DNA of 64,000 nt from Candidatus Promineifilum breve. Lineage in GTDB: Bacteria > Chloroflexota > Anaerolineae > Promineifilales > Promineifilaceae. Made by a program: the position numbers and the translations under genes. Positions 1 to 7,983 of the stretch are shown one piece after another. Within the stretch, counting starts at the first letter, position 1, and the number at the start of each line of letters is the position of its first letter. Location: positions 310,001 through 374,000 of the forward strand of contig NZ_LN890656.1 of the NCBI RefSeq assembly GCF_900066015.1, in the 5' to 3' direction. The notes beneath the pieces were generated by a model. That model was not told where the DNA came from, did no database searches, and saw nothing but the letters and a program-made list of their open reading frames with translations.

Positions 1-1
1 A

Positions 2-2254
2 CTGAAGTACCCCGCCGTCGAGGGCCAGCCGCTCACCTACCAGTTCAATCCGATGGGCAACGGGATCATGGCGGTATCGATTCGGGGCACGGGCGGTAAC
101 CCGCGCTTGTTCATCGGCGGCAAGGTCGAGGGGACGGTGGGGTTAGGCTTCACGGCGACCGGCAGTTCGTCGGCCATACACAACCACGTCTACCAGAATT
201 ATGGCGAAGGGCTGTCATCGTTCTTCAATGCCCGGAACGTGACCGTCAGGGATAACGTCGTCTACGATAACATCCACGCCAATCTCTACGTGAACGACGT
301 GCAATCGGCCGTAGTCGATTCAAATATCGCCTATTGCTCCAACGACCGGCGTTTCTGGCAGATGGGAGAAAATCCGTTGGGGCGGGAAAATGGCTATCAA
401 CCATCACGCGGCCTCGCCATTCAGGATGAAACGCCGGCTAAGAAGCAGGAGGATAAGTTAGACGCAGCTTCCAAGACCCAACCCAGCAGCCACATCACGA
501 TCGCCAACAACATCGCTGCCGGCTGCATGAACAACTTCTATTTTTCGAAAAACAGTGGTAGCCCTGGGAAAGACGCACCGGCGAACGATATAAGGGTGTT
601 CCACAATACGCTGGTGGAGGCCCGCGGCGATGTCGTCGACGCGTATTCCAACGTGCTTTTTACCAATAAGATAAACCCAGACGCTGACTATTTTGTGAAT
701 AGTCTATTTGCCAATAACCTGATCGCCCAATGGCCGTCTGGTAAGCCCGATCACATTATCTCCACCTGGGACAAGAAAAACGACCTGTCTTTTCCGCCCC
801 CGGGCCTGGAGATGAGGAATAACCTCTATCAGTTCGCTCCGCCGGCTAATTTTCTGTCCGAACCCGGCCAGGTGATCGCCGACCCGCTGCTGTTCAATGC
901 CGGCGGCGCGCTGGTCGCGGGGCTGGTCAATCCAGACTGGTATAATATCCAGCCCAATTCACCGGCGCGAAACAGCGGTTTCTTATCAACCGTGGTCTGG
1001 ACGCCCTTTGACTTCTATGGCATCGCCCGGCAGGACGGCCAGCCGGACATCGGCGCGTATGAGCGGCCGGCTCCCAACGACAATCCCAGCATGAGTCTGG
1101 GGGAAACCGTCACCGGAACCGCCTGGTCAGAGACAGAGCCTACCGGCACTTTTCAGGTGGGCATTGAGGAATTCCGGCTGCTAAGACCCACCCTGGTCCT
1201 GATTGACGTACTCGTCACCGGCGGTTCCCCCGAGCCACCGATCGATGAGGTCAGGTTATCCCATGATTGTACGTGGTATGCCAACGACACCATCGCCAGT
1301 ATCGGATCGATAGACATCAATAAGAGGGGCTATATCCTCTACGACTTGCCGGCCGGGGATTACTGCATTTCCATCTGGCCGCAAATATGGTCGGCTGAGT
1401 CGACGAATGCCGATTATACCCTGTCGCTGAGCAGCCCCTTGTTGCTCAGCGCGGCAGCGGCCGGGTTGGCGGCGGGCGGCGACGTGGGCGGTATCCACTT
1501 CTACTCCGAAGACATTCTGGCCTACTCCAAAATGAAGAACGGCCCGGATCAGTGGCGGATGATCTTCGACGGGTCGGACGTGGGCATCACCCCCAACGTC
1601 AGCAATATCGCCGTTGACCGGGGCAACCGCATCTTGCTGACCTTGCGCGCCCAACAGAACCTGCCCACTATCGGCGTCGTCGGCCCCCACGACATTCTGG
1701 CCTTCGACCCCGAGCGGCTGGGGCCGGACACGGCGGGAACGCTTAGCCTGGTATTCGAGGGCGTTGATCAGGAATTCACGACGGTCGGCGAGCGGCTGGA
1801 CGGCATCGATGGCCGCGTGGACGTTGGCCAACAGGAGTATGACCTCATTGTCAGCACCGAAGGCGTGGCCAGAGGTGACCCATGGTCCGGCCCGATGAAA
1901 CATGACAATGAAGACGTCTTCGGTCTGATCGAGGACTGGGGCGGCTCATTTGATTGGTATCGGTTCTTCGACGTGAAGGGCATTCGGAATGCCCAGCCCG
2001 CGGAGTTGACGGCGGCGGTCAGCGTGCCCGGTTTGCGAGAGCGCAACGTATTTGGCCTGGCCTATGACGACAGCGACGGCGTGATGTACCTGACCATTCG
2101 TGGCAGCGCTTATATCCACCAGCATCACCACGTGACCCAGACGGATGTGTTCGCCATCAATTACCCCAGCTACACCTGGGGCGGGGTCATCTGGCGCGGC
2201 ACCGAGCACGGCTGGAATTACAAGATCGATGCGATTGAGTTGAATGGCTGGTAA
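2..2254 (+). CDS. Secreted right-handed beta-helix protein, 5'-truncated by the window edge
   Basis: The reading frame is open from base 2, well before the first ATG at 53, so the N-terminus lies outside the window. The first ~320 residues read as a right-handed parallel beta-helix, with rungs such as NVTVRDNVVYDNIHANLY, and end with the GAYE motif common at the end of choice-of-anchor helices. A middle beta-rich domain follows (DNA about 1100-1480). The last ~255 residues (DNA 1483-2251) contain FDGSDVGIT and end in EHGWNYKIDAIELNGW; this domain recurs at the C-termini of the proteins ending at 7984 and 45049. A polysaccharide-binding or lyase-like surface role is possible, but no catalytic motif is visible. 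The beta-helix call is firm; the substrate is unknown. Confidence 0.8.
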   Translation: MKYPAVEGQPLTYQFNPMGNGIMAVSIRGTGGNPRLFIGGKVEGTVGLGFTATGSSSAIHNHVYQNYGEGLSSFFNARNVTVRDNVVYDNIHANLYVNDVQSAVVDSNIAYCSNDRRFWQMGENPLGRENGYQPSRGLAIQDETPAKKQEDKLDAASKTQPSSHITIANNIAAGCMNNFYFSKNSGSPGKDAPANDIRVFHNTLVEARGDVVDAYSNVLFTNKINPDADYFVNSLFANNLIAQWPSGKPDHIISTWDKKNDLSFPPPGLEMRNNLYQFAPPANFLSEPGQVIADPLLFNAGGALVAGLVNPDWYNIQPNSPARNSGFLSTVVWTPFDFYGIARQDGQPDIGAYERPAPNDNPSMSLGETVTGTAWSETEPTGTFQVGIEEFRLLRPTLVLIDVLVTGGSPEPPIDEVRLSHDCTWYANDTIASIGSIDINKRGYILYDLPAGDYCISIWPQIWSAESTNADYTLSLSSPLLLSAAAAGLAAGGDVGGIHFYSEDILAYSKMKNGPDQWRMIFDGSDVGITPNVSNIAVDRGNRILLTLRAQQNLPTIGVVGPHDILAFDPERLGPDTAGTLSLVFEGVDQEFTTVGERLDGIDGRVDVGQQEYDLIVSTEGVARGDPWSGPMKHDNEDVFGLIEDWGGSFDWYRFFDVKGIRNAQPAELTAAVSVPGLRERNVFGLAYDDSDGVMYLTIRGSAYIHQHHHVTQTDVFAINYPSYTWGGVIWRGTEHGWNYKIDAIELNGW

Positions 2255-2271
2255 GGCGCGGCCTGTTCTGA

Positions 2272-2309
2272 GTAACCCCTCGGCGGCTTGGGCTGCCGAG
2301 GGGTGTTAC
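2272..2309. terminator. Stem-loop between convergent genes
   Basis: GTAACCCCTCGGC (2272-2284) pairs with GCCGAGGGGtgTTAC (2295-2309), leaving a two-base bulge and a 10-base loop. It lies 17 bases after the beta-helix stop and 11 bases before the end of the opposing Uma2 gene. The position suits a bidirectional terminator. There is no long T-run, so Rho-independent action is not certain. Confidence 0.6.
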
Positions 2310-2320
2310 CTGGAATTGGG

Positions 2321-3025
2321 TTAGCTCCCGCCTTTCAGCCGCCGCAATTCGTCCAACAACCGGGCATACTCCGCTGCCAGTTCGGCGGCGCGGGTGTGCC
2401 CGGCTTCGCCATGCGTCGGCAATAGCTGCCCCTCGGCGTCGAACAGCCGCAGCCAGGTGGCCGTCTGGCCCAGGTAGTCGCCTTCCCAGCGGCCGAGCCG
2501 GGCATCCAGTTCGGCGCTCCACAGGCGGCCGGCGGCGTCCGGTTCCAGCGGTTCGTAGTCGCGGTCGCGCAACCGCCAGCCGTAGAGCGCGTCGTCGTTG
2601 GGATCATAGGCGAAGTAGTCGGGCGTGTGGAACGTGCGTTCATAGAGCGCCTTCTTGCGGCCCAGGTCTTGGGCGGCCGTGGAGGGGGACATCAGTTCGA
2701 TGATGGCGTCCGGGAAGCGGCCGTCCTCTTCCCACACGACCCACTTGCCGCGCGCCGGTGTGCCGTCCACGTCCTTCACCAGGAAGAAATCGGGGCCTTT
2801 GTACTCCCGGTTGCGGGCCTGTCGCGCGCTGTAGTAGATGAACATATTGCCGCCCACGAAATAGTCGCGCCGCGCGCGCCAGCGATGGGTGACGACGTCG
2901 ATCAGCAGGTTGATCTGCGCCCGATGCCAGTTGGTTTCCAAGGGGACGCCGTCCTCCTCCGGTAGATCGAGCGCCGGCAGTTCCGGCACTTCGTAGCGTT
3001 CGATGACTTCGATGATCTCGGTCAT
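2321..3025 (-). CDS. Uma2 family (DUF820) endonuclease-like protein
   Basis: This 234-residue protein has the Uma2/DUF820 layout: an N-terminal segment with HRAQINLLIDVV, then the PD-(D/E)XK-like core GPDFFLVKDV ... PDAIIELMSPST ... LGRKKALYERT, and a C-terminal segment ending in a helix rich in Glu, Arg and Leu. Uma2 proteins are abundant in cyanobacteria and Chloroflexota. They have a restriction-endonuclease-like fold, but their cellular role is unsettled. The gene is convergent with the beta-helix gene and stands alone. ATG at 3025 is the natural start because the Uma2 N-terminus follows it directly. Confidence 0.85.
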   Translation of the reverse strand: MTEIIEVIERYEVPELPALDLPEEDGVPLETNWHRAQINLLIDVVTHRWRARRDYFVGGNMFIYYSARQARNREYKGPDFFLVKDVDGTPARGKWVVWEEDGRFPDAIIELMSPSTAAQDLGRKKALYERTFHTPDYFAYDPNDDALYGWRLRDRDYEPLEPDAAGRLWSAELDARLGRWEGDYLGQTATWLRLFDAEGQLLPTHGEAGHTRAAELAAEYARLLDELRRLKGGS

Positions 3026-3143
3026 AGTCCGGCCATTATACCCGATTTATCGTAGCGGATATACAGGCTATCTTTCGCGTTCTTCTTAAGCTTGCGCGGC
3101 GGGCGGGGCGGTCTACAATGACTGCCAACGCAAAAGGCGGAAG

Positions 3144-3196
3144 ATCGATTGCGATTGCGATAGCGATAGCGATCACGAGTCTCAATCGCAATCGAT
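3144..3196. repeat. Word palindrome of the (GATAGC)/(GCGATT) family
   Basis: Perfect 14-bp arms ATCGATTGCGATTG (3144-3157) and CAATCGCAATCGAT (3183-3196) enclose tandem GCGATA words. It sits just upstream of the oxidoreductase ribosome-binding site. The same hexameric words recur at 32330-32372, inside the CpXC gene (45589-45632) and inside the Asp/Asn-repeat gene (50340-51190). Confidence 0.75.
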
Positions 3197-3217
3197 ACCG
3201 CCAGGCAGGAGGACGTG

Positions 3218-4216
3218 ATGGATAAAGTACGCTGGGGCCTGCTCTCCACGGCCCACATCAATCGCCGGCTGATCCCGGCCATTCGCGCCTCGGCGCGGGG
3301 CGAGCTGCTGGCCGTGGGCAGCCGCAGCCAGGCCGCGGCCGACACCTACGCCGCCGAGTGGGGCATCCCGTTGGCCTTCGGCAGCTATGAAGCGCTGCTG
3401 GCCTCGGACGCCATCGACGCCGTCTACATCGGTCTGCCCAACCATTTGCATGCCGAATGGACAACACGGGCGCTGGCGGCGGGCAAGCACGTGCTGTGCG
3501 AGAAGCCGTTTGCCCAGACGCTGGCCGAGGTCGACCGGATGACGGCCGCCGCCCGCGACAACGGCCGGGTGTTGGCCGAGGCGTTCATGTACCGCCACCA
3601 CCCGCAGACGAAGATCGCCGGCGAGTTCGTGCGCGCCGGGCGGCTGGGGCGCGTTCAGTTGCTGCGCGGCGTCTTCACCTTCCGCATGGGCAGCCGCGAC
3701 AACGTGCGCCTGCGGCCGGAGTGGGGCGGGGGCAGCCTGTGGGACGTGGGCATCTATCCGCTGAGCCTGGCCCAATTCCTGCTGGGCGGGCCGCCGGAGT
3801 GGGTCTTCGGCGACCAGTGGCGGGGGCCGAGCGGCGTGGACGAGGCCTTCAGCGGCGCGCTGCACTATGCCGGCGGGGCCATGGCCCAGATCAGCAGCGG
3901 CTTCGGCGTGCCCTATTTCAACCATTTCGAGGCGCTGGGCGACGAGGGGCGGCTGGTATTCACCCGTCCCTTCAACTCCCTGGAGCGCGACGACCGGCGG
4001 CTGACCTTCATCGACGCCGCCGAGGCCGCCCACGAACTGCCCGTGCCGGAGATGGAACTCTATGCCGGGGAGGTGGCCGATATGCACGACGCCATCCTCG
4101 ACGGGCGGCCGAGCTATATTTCGCTCAGCGAGACGCGCGACCATGTGCGGACGGTGTTGGCGCTTTATGAGTCGGCTAGGCGGGGGGAGCGGGTGTATTT
4201 AGAAGAGATAAGCTGA
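3218..4216 (+). CDS. Gfo/Idh/MocA family NAD(P)-dependent oxidoreductase
   Basis: This 332-residue protein begins with the Rossmann segment VRWGLLSTAHINRRLIPAI. The usual GxGxxG is replaced by GLLSTAHI, a variation seen in some family members. It carries the family hallmarks NHLHAEWTTRALAAGKHVLCEKP (split here: AGKHVLCEKPFA) and AFMYRHHPQT, followed by a C-terminal alpha/beta substrate domain. ATG 3218 is preferred to GTG 3215 because AGGAGGA lies at 3207-3213. Such enzymes oxidise or reduce sugars, inositols or related pseudo-sugars; the substrate cannot be read here. No partner gene is adjacent. Confidence 0.88.
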   Translation: MDKVRWGLLSTAHINRRLIPAIRASARGELLAVGSRSQAAADTYAAEWGIPLAFGSYEALLASDAIDAVYIGLPNHLHAEWTTRALAAGKHVLCEKPFAQTLAEVDRMTAAARDNGRVLAEAFMYRHHPQTKIAGEFVRAGRLGRVQLLRGVFTFRMGSRDNVRLRPEWGGGSLWDVGIYPLSLAQFLLGGPPEWVFGDQWRGPSGVDEAFSGALHYAGGAMAQISSGFGVPYFNHFEALGDEGRLVFTRPFNSLERDDRRLTFIDAAEAAHELPVPEMELYAGEVADMHDAILDGRPSYISLSETRDHVRTVLALYESARRGERVYLEEIS

Positions 4217-4220
4217 GGCA

Positions 4221-4229
4221 TGGTATACT
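4221..4229 (+). promoter_or_regulatory. Extended -10 promoter of the DUF104 gene
   Basis: TGGTATACT is a TGnTATAMT extended -10 element, 30 bases upstream of the ATG at 4259. No good -35 is visible, which is normal for extended -10 promoters. Confidence 0.5.
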
Positions 4230-4258
4230 ATAGGCATGATTGTTCCTGGAGATTGCAT

Positions 4259-4537
4259 ATGACCGAGATCATTACGGCAATTTACGAAAACGGTGTACTG
4301 CGCCCCCTCCGCCCCTTGAACTTGAAAGAGCGGCAACGTGTTCAGGTTAGCGTCGTATCGGAACCATCTGAAGATCGAAATGAGGCAATTCTTCGCATGT
4401 TGAGTGAGGATGGGCTGATCGAGCCTCATGCGTCGCCTCATACCGTCGATCCTGTTACTCAGGAACAACGGCTGGCACTAGCCCACCTTCTGGGATTAGC
4501 GCCTGGTAAGCCGCTATCAGAGTTGGCTCGTAGTTGA
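4259..4537 (+). CDS. DUF104 (AF2212/PG0164-like) antitoxin
   Basis: This 92-residue protein starts MTEIITAIYENGVLRPLRPL, followed by KERQRVQVSVV. That is the signature of the DUF104 antitoxin family, small proteins that usually neutralise a PIN-domain RNase encoded next door. The ATG at 4259 has GGAG at 4248-4251 and matches the family start; an upstream in-frame ATG at 4220 overlaps the promoter and is rejected. No PIN or other toxin gene lies beside it, so it appears to be an orphan antitoxin or DNA-binding relic. Confidence 0.75.
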   Translation: MTEIITAIYENGVLRPLRPLNLKERQRVQVSVVSEPSEDRNEAILRMLSEDGLIEPHASPHTVDPVTQEQRLALAHLLGLAPGKPLSELARS

Positions 4538-4582
4538 TTCATTTTTTTACATTCCCTCTATAGCAACGCCAAAGTTTTGTTG

Positions 4583-4588
4583 TATAAT
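4583..4588 (+). promoter_or_regulatory. Putative -10 element upstream of the metacaspase gene
   Basis: A consensus TATAAT lies 21 bases before the ATG at 4609, in an unusually AT-rich stretch. No convincing -35 is present. The implied leader would be very short. Confidence 0.4.
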
Positions 4589-4608
4589 CCCGCACATCAA
4601 GTGGGCTT

Positions 4609-5964
4609 ATGGCAACATCCCTATTCAGCAACGGCTACGCGCTGATCATCGCCGTCAACGACAACCGCAACCCGGCCTACGCCCTGCCGGCCGTGGGCCG
4701 CGACGCCACGGCCTTGCGCGACGTGCTGGTTCACCCGCGGCGCTGCGCCTACCCGCCGGGTAACGTGCGCCTGCTGCTGGGCAGCGCGGCCACGCGGGCA
4801 GGCATTCAGGCCGGGCTGGCCTGGCTGCGCGAGCGAATCACGGCTGACCAGAGCGGCAACGCCACGGCCATCCTGTTCTACTCCGGCCACGGCGTCTATA
4901 GCCCCGGCGACCGCAGCTACTACCTGCTGCCCTATGACACCAGCGCGCCGCTGGCCGCTTCGCTATTGCGGGCCACCGACCTGGCGGCCGAGATCGAACA
5001 GGTGCAGCCGCGCCGCCTGCTGGTGGCCCTCGATTGCTGCCACGCCGGCGGCATGGGCATCAAGGGCGATGACCTGGCGGCCGGGTTGGGGCTGCAAAAG
5101 ATGGCCGCCCCGGCCGAGGCGCGCCCCATCGCCGCCCTGATGCAGGGTCAGGGTCGGGCCGTGCTCAGTTCGTCGACCGCCGCCGAAAGCTCCTACATCC
5201 GCCCCGACCGGCGCATGAGCATCTTCACCTACCATTTGGTGGAGGCCCTGACCGGCCACGCCCAGCCGCAAGGGGCCACCGAGGTGCTGGTCAGCGACCT
5301 GATGGGTTACGTCAGCCGTGCCGTGCCCGGCAGCGCCCGCGCCGCCTACAACGTGGCCCAGACGCCGGTCTACCAGATGAGCGGCGAGAATTTCCCGGTG
5401 GCCCTGGTGCTGGGCGGGGCGGGGGCGGGCAAGGGGCAGCCGCTGCCCGACCCATTGACCGCGCTGCCGGTCGCGCCGGTCTTGCAGACGACGATCCATA
5501 CCGGCGGCGGGGCCTACGTCAGCGGCGGCGCGTTCACGGCCGGCGGCGACATCCATCTGGGGGCCAAGACGGTTGGCGGCGACGCGGCGCGGGCCGACAA
5601 AGCCGTGCCGTCGGGCAACGGCGGCGCGGCGGCGGCGGCCATCGGCGCCACCATGACCCAGGCGGCGGCGGCCATCCAGCGCGCCCCACGCGGCGACGCG
5701 GCGGCGCGGGCCGAGTTGAACGGGCTGGTTGGCGCGCTGCAAATCGAACTGGAAGCGGCGGCCCATGACCACGCAGCCGCGGCCCGGACGGCCGCCCGCC
5801 GGCTGGCCGAGGCGGCGGCGGCGCTGGCCGAGGGGGACGGCGAGATGATCGCCATCCGCGGCCGGGCGCTGGGGCGGGCGGCGGCGGCGCTGGCCGATGA
5901 CCGGACAACCATCCCCGCGCTGGCCGGGCAGATCACGGCGGCCCTGGCGCGGCTGAACGAATAG
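4609..5964 (+). CDS. Metacaspase-like caspase family protease with Gly-rich and helical C-terminal module
   Basis: The 451-residue product begins with a peptidase C14 (caspase/metacaspase) domain, roughly residues 8-265. The catalytic His lies in YSGHG (residues 91-95) and the Cys in LDCCHAGG (the DCCH starts at residue 142). A low-complexity linker leads to a Gly-rich motif, TIHTGGGAYVSGGAFTAGG (about 295-313), and then an Ala/Glu/Arg-rich helical region (about 340-451). Both C-terminal parts are closely matched in the downstream EAD protein 34 bp away. Bacterial metacaspases act in programmed cell death or other conflict responses. The pairing suggests a protease effector recruited through a shared C-terminal module; this partnership is inferred. 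Confidence 0.88.
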   Translation: MATSLFSNGYALIIAVNDNRNPAYALPAVGRDATALRDVLVHPRRCAYPPGNVRLLLGSAATRAGIQAGLAWLRERITADQSGNATAILFYSGHGVYSPGDRSYYLLPYDTSAPLAASLLRATDLAAEIEQVQPRRLLVALDCCHAGGMGIKGDDLAAGLGLQKMAAPAEARPIAALMQGQGRAVLSSSTAAESSYIRPDRRMSIFTYHLVEALTGHAQPQGATEVLVSDLMGYVSRAVPGSARAAYNVAQTPVYQMSGENFPVALVLGGAGAGKGQPLPDPLTALPVAPVLQTTIHTGGGAYVSGGAFTAGGDIHLGAKTVGGDAARADKAVPSGNGGAAAAAIGATMTQAAAAIQRAPRGDAAARAELNGLVGALQIELEAAAHDHAAAARTAARRLAEAAAALAEGDGEMIAIRGRALGRAAAALADDRTTIPALAGQITAALARLNE

Positions 5965-5998
5965 GGCGCGGCCGGATCGCCCCCACGGAGAAAAGCGC

Positions 5999-6688
5999 AT
6001 GAACAATGCCAGTCAAAAATTTATGGCGGAGATGCAGGCCAAGCTGACGACCTACTTCAACGGCGAAGAGGTCGAGACGATAGCCTTTGTGCTGGGCATT
6101 GACTACGATTCGCTGCGCGGCGCGACCAAGCCGACCAAGGTCAACTCATTGTTGTATGACGTGGCCCGCAACGGCCGCCTGCCGGAACTGCTGGCCCACG
6201 TGGGCGACAGCCGGCGCAATGTGGAATGGCCGGCGTTGCCGCCCAATTTTGAGCTGCCCCAGGGCGCGGCCGGCAGCGAGACGGGCGGCACCACCATCCA
6301 CAACATCAACACCGGCGGCGGGGCCTACATCAGCGGCGGCAACTTCAGCGCCGGGGGCAATCTGTCCACCGGGCGGGCGGACTTGGGCAGCGGGGCGCTG
6401 GGCAAGGGACCGGCGGGCGATCCGCGGGCGCGTTTTCTGCATGAGGTGGCCGCGTTGAAATCGGCGCTGGCCGGGCTACCGTCGCAGCACGCCCGCGAGG
6501 CCGGCACATTGGCCCGCCGCGTCGATCTGCTGGCCGAAGAGCTGGCCGCCGACGACTTCGACGGCGAGACGGTGCTGGATTTGGCCCAGGCGGTGCGCCG
6601 GGCGGCCGAGGCCCTGGCGCAGGTCTCTCCGGCGGCGGTGGGGCGGGCGGGGGCAGTGGTGGAACTGGCGACGCAATTGGCCCGCTAG
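5999..6688 (+). CDS. Effector-associated domain (EAD) protein paired with the metacaspase
   Basis: This is a 229-residue protein. Residues ~10-80 form a death-like effector-associated domain (YFNGEEVETIAFVLGIDY ... GRLPELLAHV ... NVEWP). The same domain opens the protein at 37383. Residues ~98-122 repeat the metacaspase Gly-rich motif (INTGGGAYISGGNFSAGG). Residues ~137-229 form a helical segment that aligns by eye with the metacaspase C-terminus (ALAGLPSQHAREAGTLARRV here, against ALQIELEAAAHDHAAAARTA there). The gene follows the metacaspase after 34 bp with GGAG before the ATG, so the two are probably co-transcribed. An adaptor or sensor role through homotypic EAD contacts is inferred from the family. 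Confidence 0.75.
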   Translation: MNNASQKFMAEMQAKLTTYFNGEEVETIAFVLGIDYDSLRGATKPTKVNSLLYDVARNGRLPELLAHVGDSRRNVEWPALPPNFELPQGAAGSETGGTTIHNINTGGGAYISGGNFSAGGNLSTGRADLGSGALGKGPAGDPRARFLHEVAALKSALAGLPSQHAREAGTLARRVDLLAEELAADDFDGETVLDLAQAVRRAAEALAQVSPAAVGRAGAVVELATQLAR

Positions 6689-6709
6689 GTTGGTTGACCG
6701 GCAACTCGC

Positions 6710-6857
6710 GCCGGAATCGCTGAACAGCAACAACCTACTTCGCATAGTGAACTTTACATAAACAAAATTCATCCTGTCAATCTTGTAAATCCTGTCAAAT
6801 CCTCCCAGGCTAATCGCGACAACTGCAAAGCCCTGCCAGCTAGCCCCCTTCGTACCC
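6710..6857. repeat. Intergenic stretch with ATCCTGTCAA words
   Basis: About 150 non-coding bases after the EAD gene. They contain the degenerate word series ATCCTGTCAATCTTGTAA / ATCCTGTCAAATCC near 6769-6805. Nothing else is recognised. Confidence 0.4.
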
Positions 6858-7069
6858 TGTTACACAAGGATTTTACTGTTCGTTGTAAGCAACTTTAGTT
6901 GCGTTCTTCAGCGCCGTCACTGGGAACGCAGCTAAAGTTGCTTACTACAAACCTCAGAAACATTGTTACACAAGGATTTTACTGTTCGTAGTAAGCAACT
7001 TTAGTTGCGTTCTTCAGCGCCGTCACTGGGAACGCAACTAAAGTTGCTTACTACAAACCTCAGAAACAT
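6858..7069. repeat. Two 106-bp tandem units, each a 22-bp palindrome
   Basis: Units 6858-6963 and 6964-7069 differ at only two positions. Each contains GTAAGCAACTTTAGTTGCGTTC, a 17-base loop, and its inverted copy (one mismatch in the first unit). The element looks like a short palindromic mobile or REP-like unit that duplicated recently. Confidence 0.85.
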
Positions 7070-7125
7070 TGCGTATCAATGTACTAAGTGGTTCTAATCC
7101 ATAACTCTTACTACCATTGACACCG

Positions 7126-7887
7126 ATGTCTCTAACCATCCTCTCGGCCAATCTGCTCAACCCGTTGTTCAACACCATACGGGTCGATCACCGGGCCTGG
7201 CTGACGCGGCTGGAGGCGTTGGCCGGGCTGGTCGAGTCTCAGGCGGCCGACGTGGTGCTCTGCCAGGAAGTGGGCCGCAGTCGCGAGCTTCGTGTAGATG
7301 AATGGCTGGCCGGGCGGTTGGGCCTGACCGCCGTCTATGAGCGGGCCAACGGTCGGGCCCAGGGGCGGTGGGGGCGCGAGGAAGGCGTGGCGATTCTCAG
7401 CCGCTACCCCCTGTCGTCGCCGGTGAGCACCCTGTTGGGCGGCGGGCTGTGGCGGCGGCCGGCGCTGGGAGCGGTGGTCGCCGCGCCGTGGGGCGAGTTG
7501 GCCGTCTATACCGCCCACCTGAGCCTGCGGCCGTGGCGCAACCGGCGGCAACCGGGGCGGCTGCGCGACTGGGTGGCGGCCACGGCCGGCGGGCGGCCGG
7601 CCATCATCGGCGGCGATTTCAACGCCGCGGCGCACGCGCCGGGGATGGCGGCGTTGGCCGGGCCGTGGCGCGACGTATGGCGGGCGACGCATCCCACCGT
7701 AGAGGGATTCTCCCACGAACTCACGCTATTCGGCCGGGTGGCGCGGCGGCGGCGGATCGACTACCTGTTTCTGCGGGCGGGCGATCCAGAACTTCGCATC
7801 GCTTATTGTGACTATCATACGACTGCACCGCCGTTCGCCGATCATCGCGCCGTCGTGGGCCGCTTTGAAGCGGGCGCTGGTGAATGA
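7126..7887 (+). CDS. Endonuclease/exonuclease/phosphatase (EEP) family hydrolase
   Basis: The 253-residue protein has the EEP fold motifs in order: ILSANLLN near the N-terminus, the metal-binding Glu in VVLCQEVGRS, IIGGDFNAAAH, RIDYLFLRAG and the terminal ADHRAVVG. The family cleaves phosphodiester or phosphomonoester bonds in DNA, lipids or sugar phosphates. No DNA-repair-specific insert or signal peptide is obvious, so the substrate is unknown. ATG 7126 is preferred to the upstream TTG at 7117 because MSLTILSANL is the usual family start. Confidence 0.85.
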   Translation: MSLTILSANLLNPLFNTIRVDHRAWLTRLEALAGLVESQAADVVLCQEVGRSRELRVDEWLAGRLGLTAVYERANGRAQGRWGREEGVAILSRYPLSSPVSTLLGGGLWRRPALGAVVAAPWGELAVYTAHLSLRPWRNRRQPGRLRDWVAATAGGRPAIIGGDFNAAAHAPGMAALAGPWRDVWRATHPTVEGFSHELTLFGRVARRRRIDYLFLRAGDPELRIAYCDYHTTAPPFADHRAVVGRFEAGAGE

Positions 7888-7911
7888 GGGGTTGCGGCCA
7901 TCACCCATGAG

Positions 7912-7983
7912 TGAAGGATGAAGGATGAATTATGAAGGAAGAGAACGCTCTCCTTCATAATTCATCCTTCATAATTCATCCTT
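7912..7983. repeat. GAAGGATGAATTAT word palindrome between convergent genes
   Basis: Words GAAGGATGAA and GAATTATGAAGGA are followed by an 11-base spacer and their inverted copies ending in CATCCTTC, directly at the stop codon of the minus-strand gene. The position fits a bidirectional terminator. Confidence 0.7.

Noticed and set aside
6858-7069. CRISPR array
   Set aside because: Units are 106 bp, only two, contiguous and palindromic, without spacers or cas genes.
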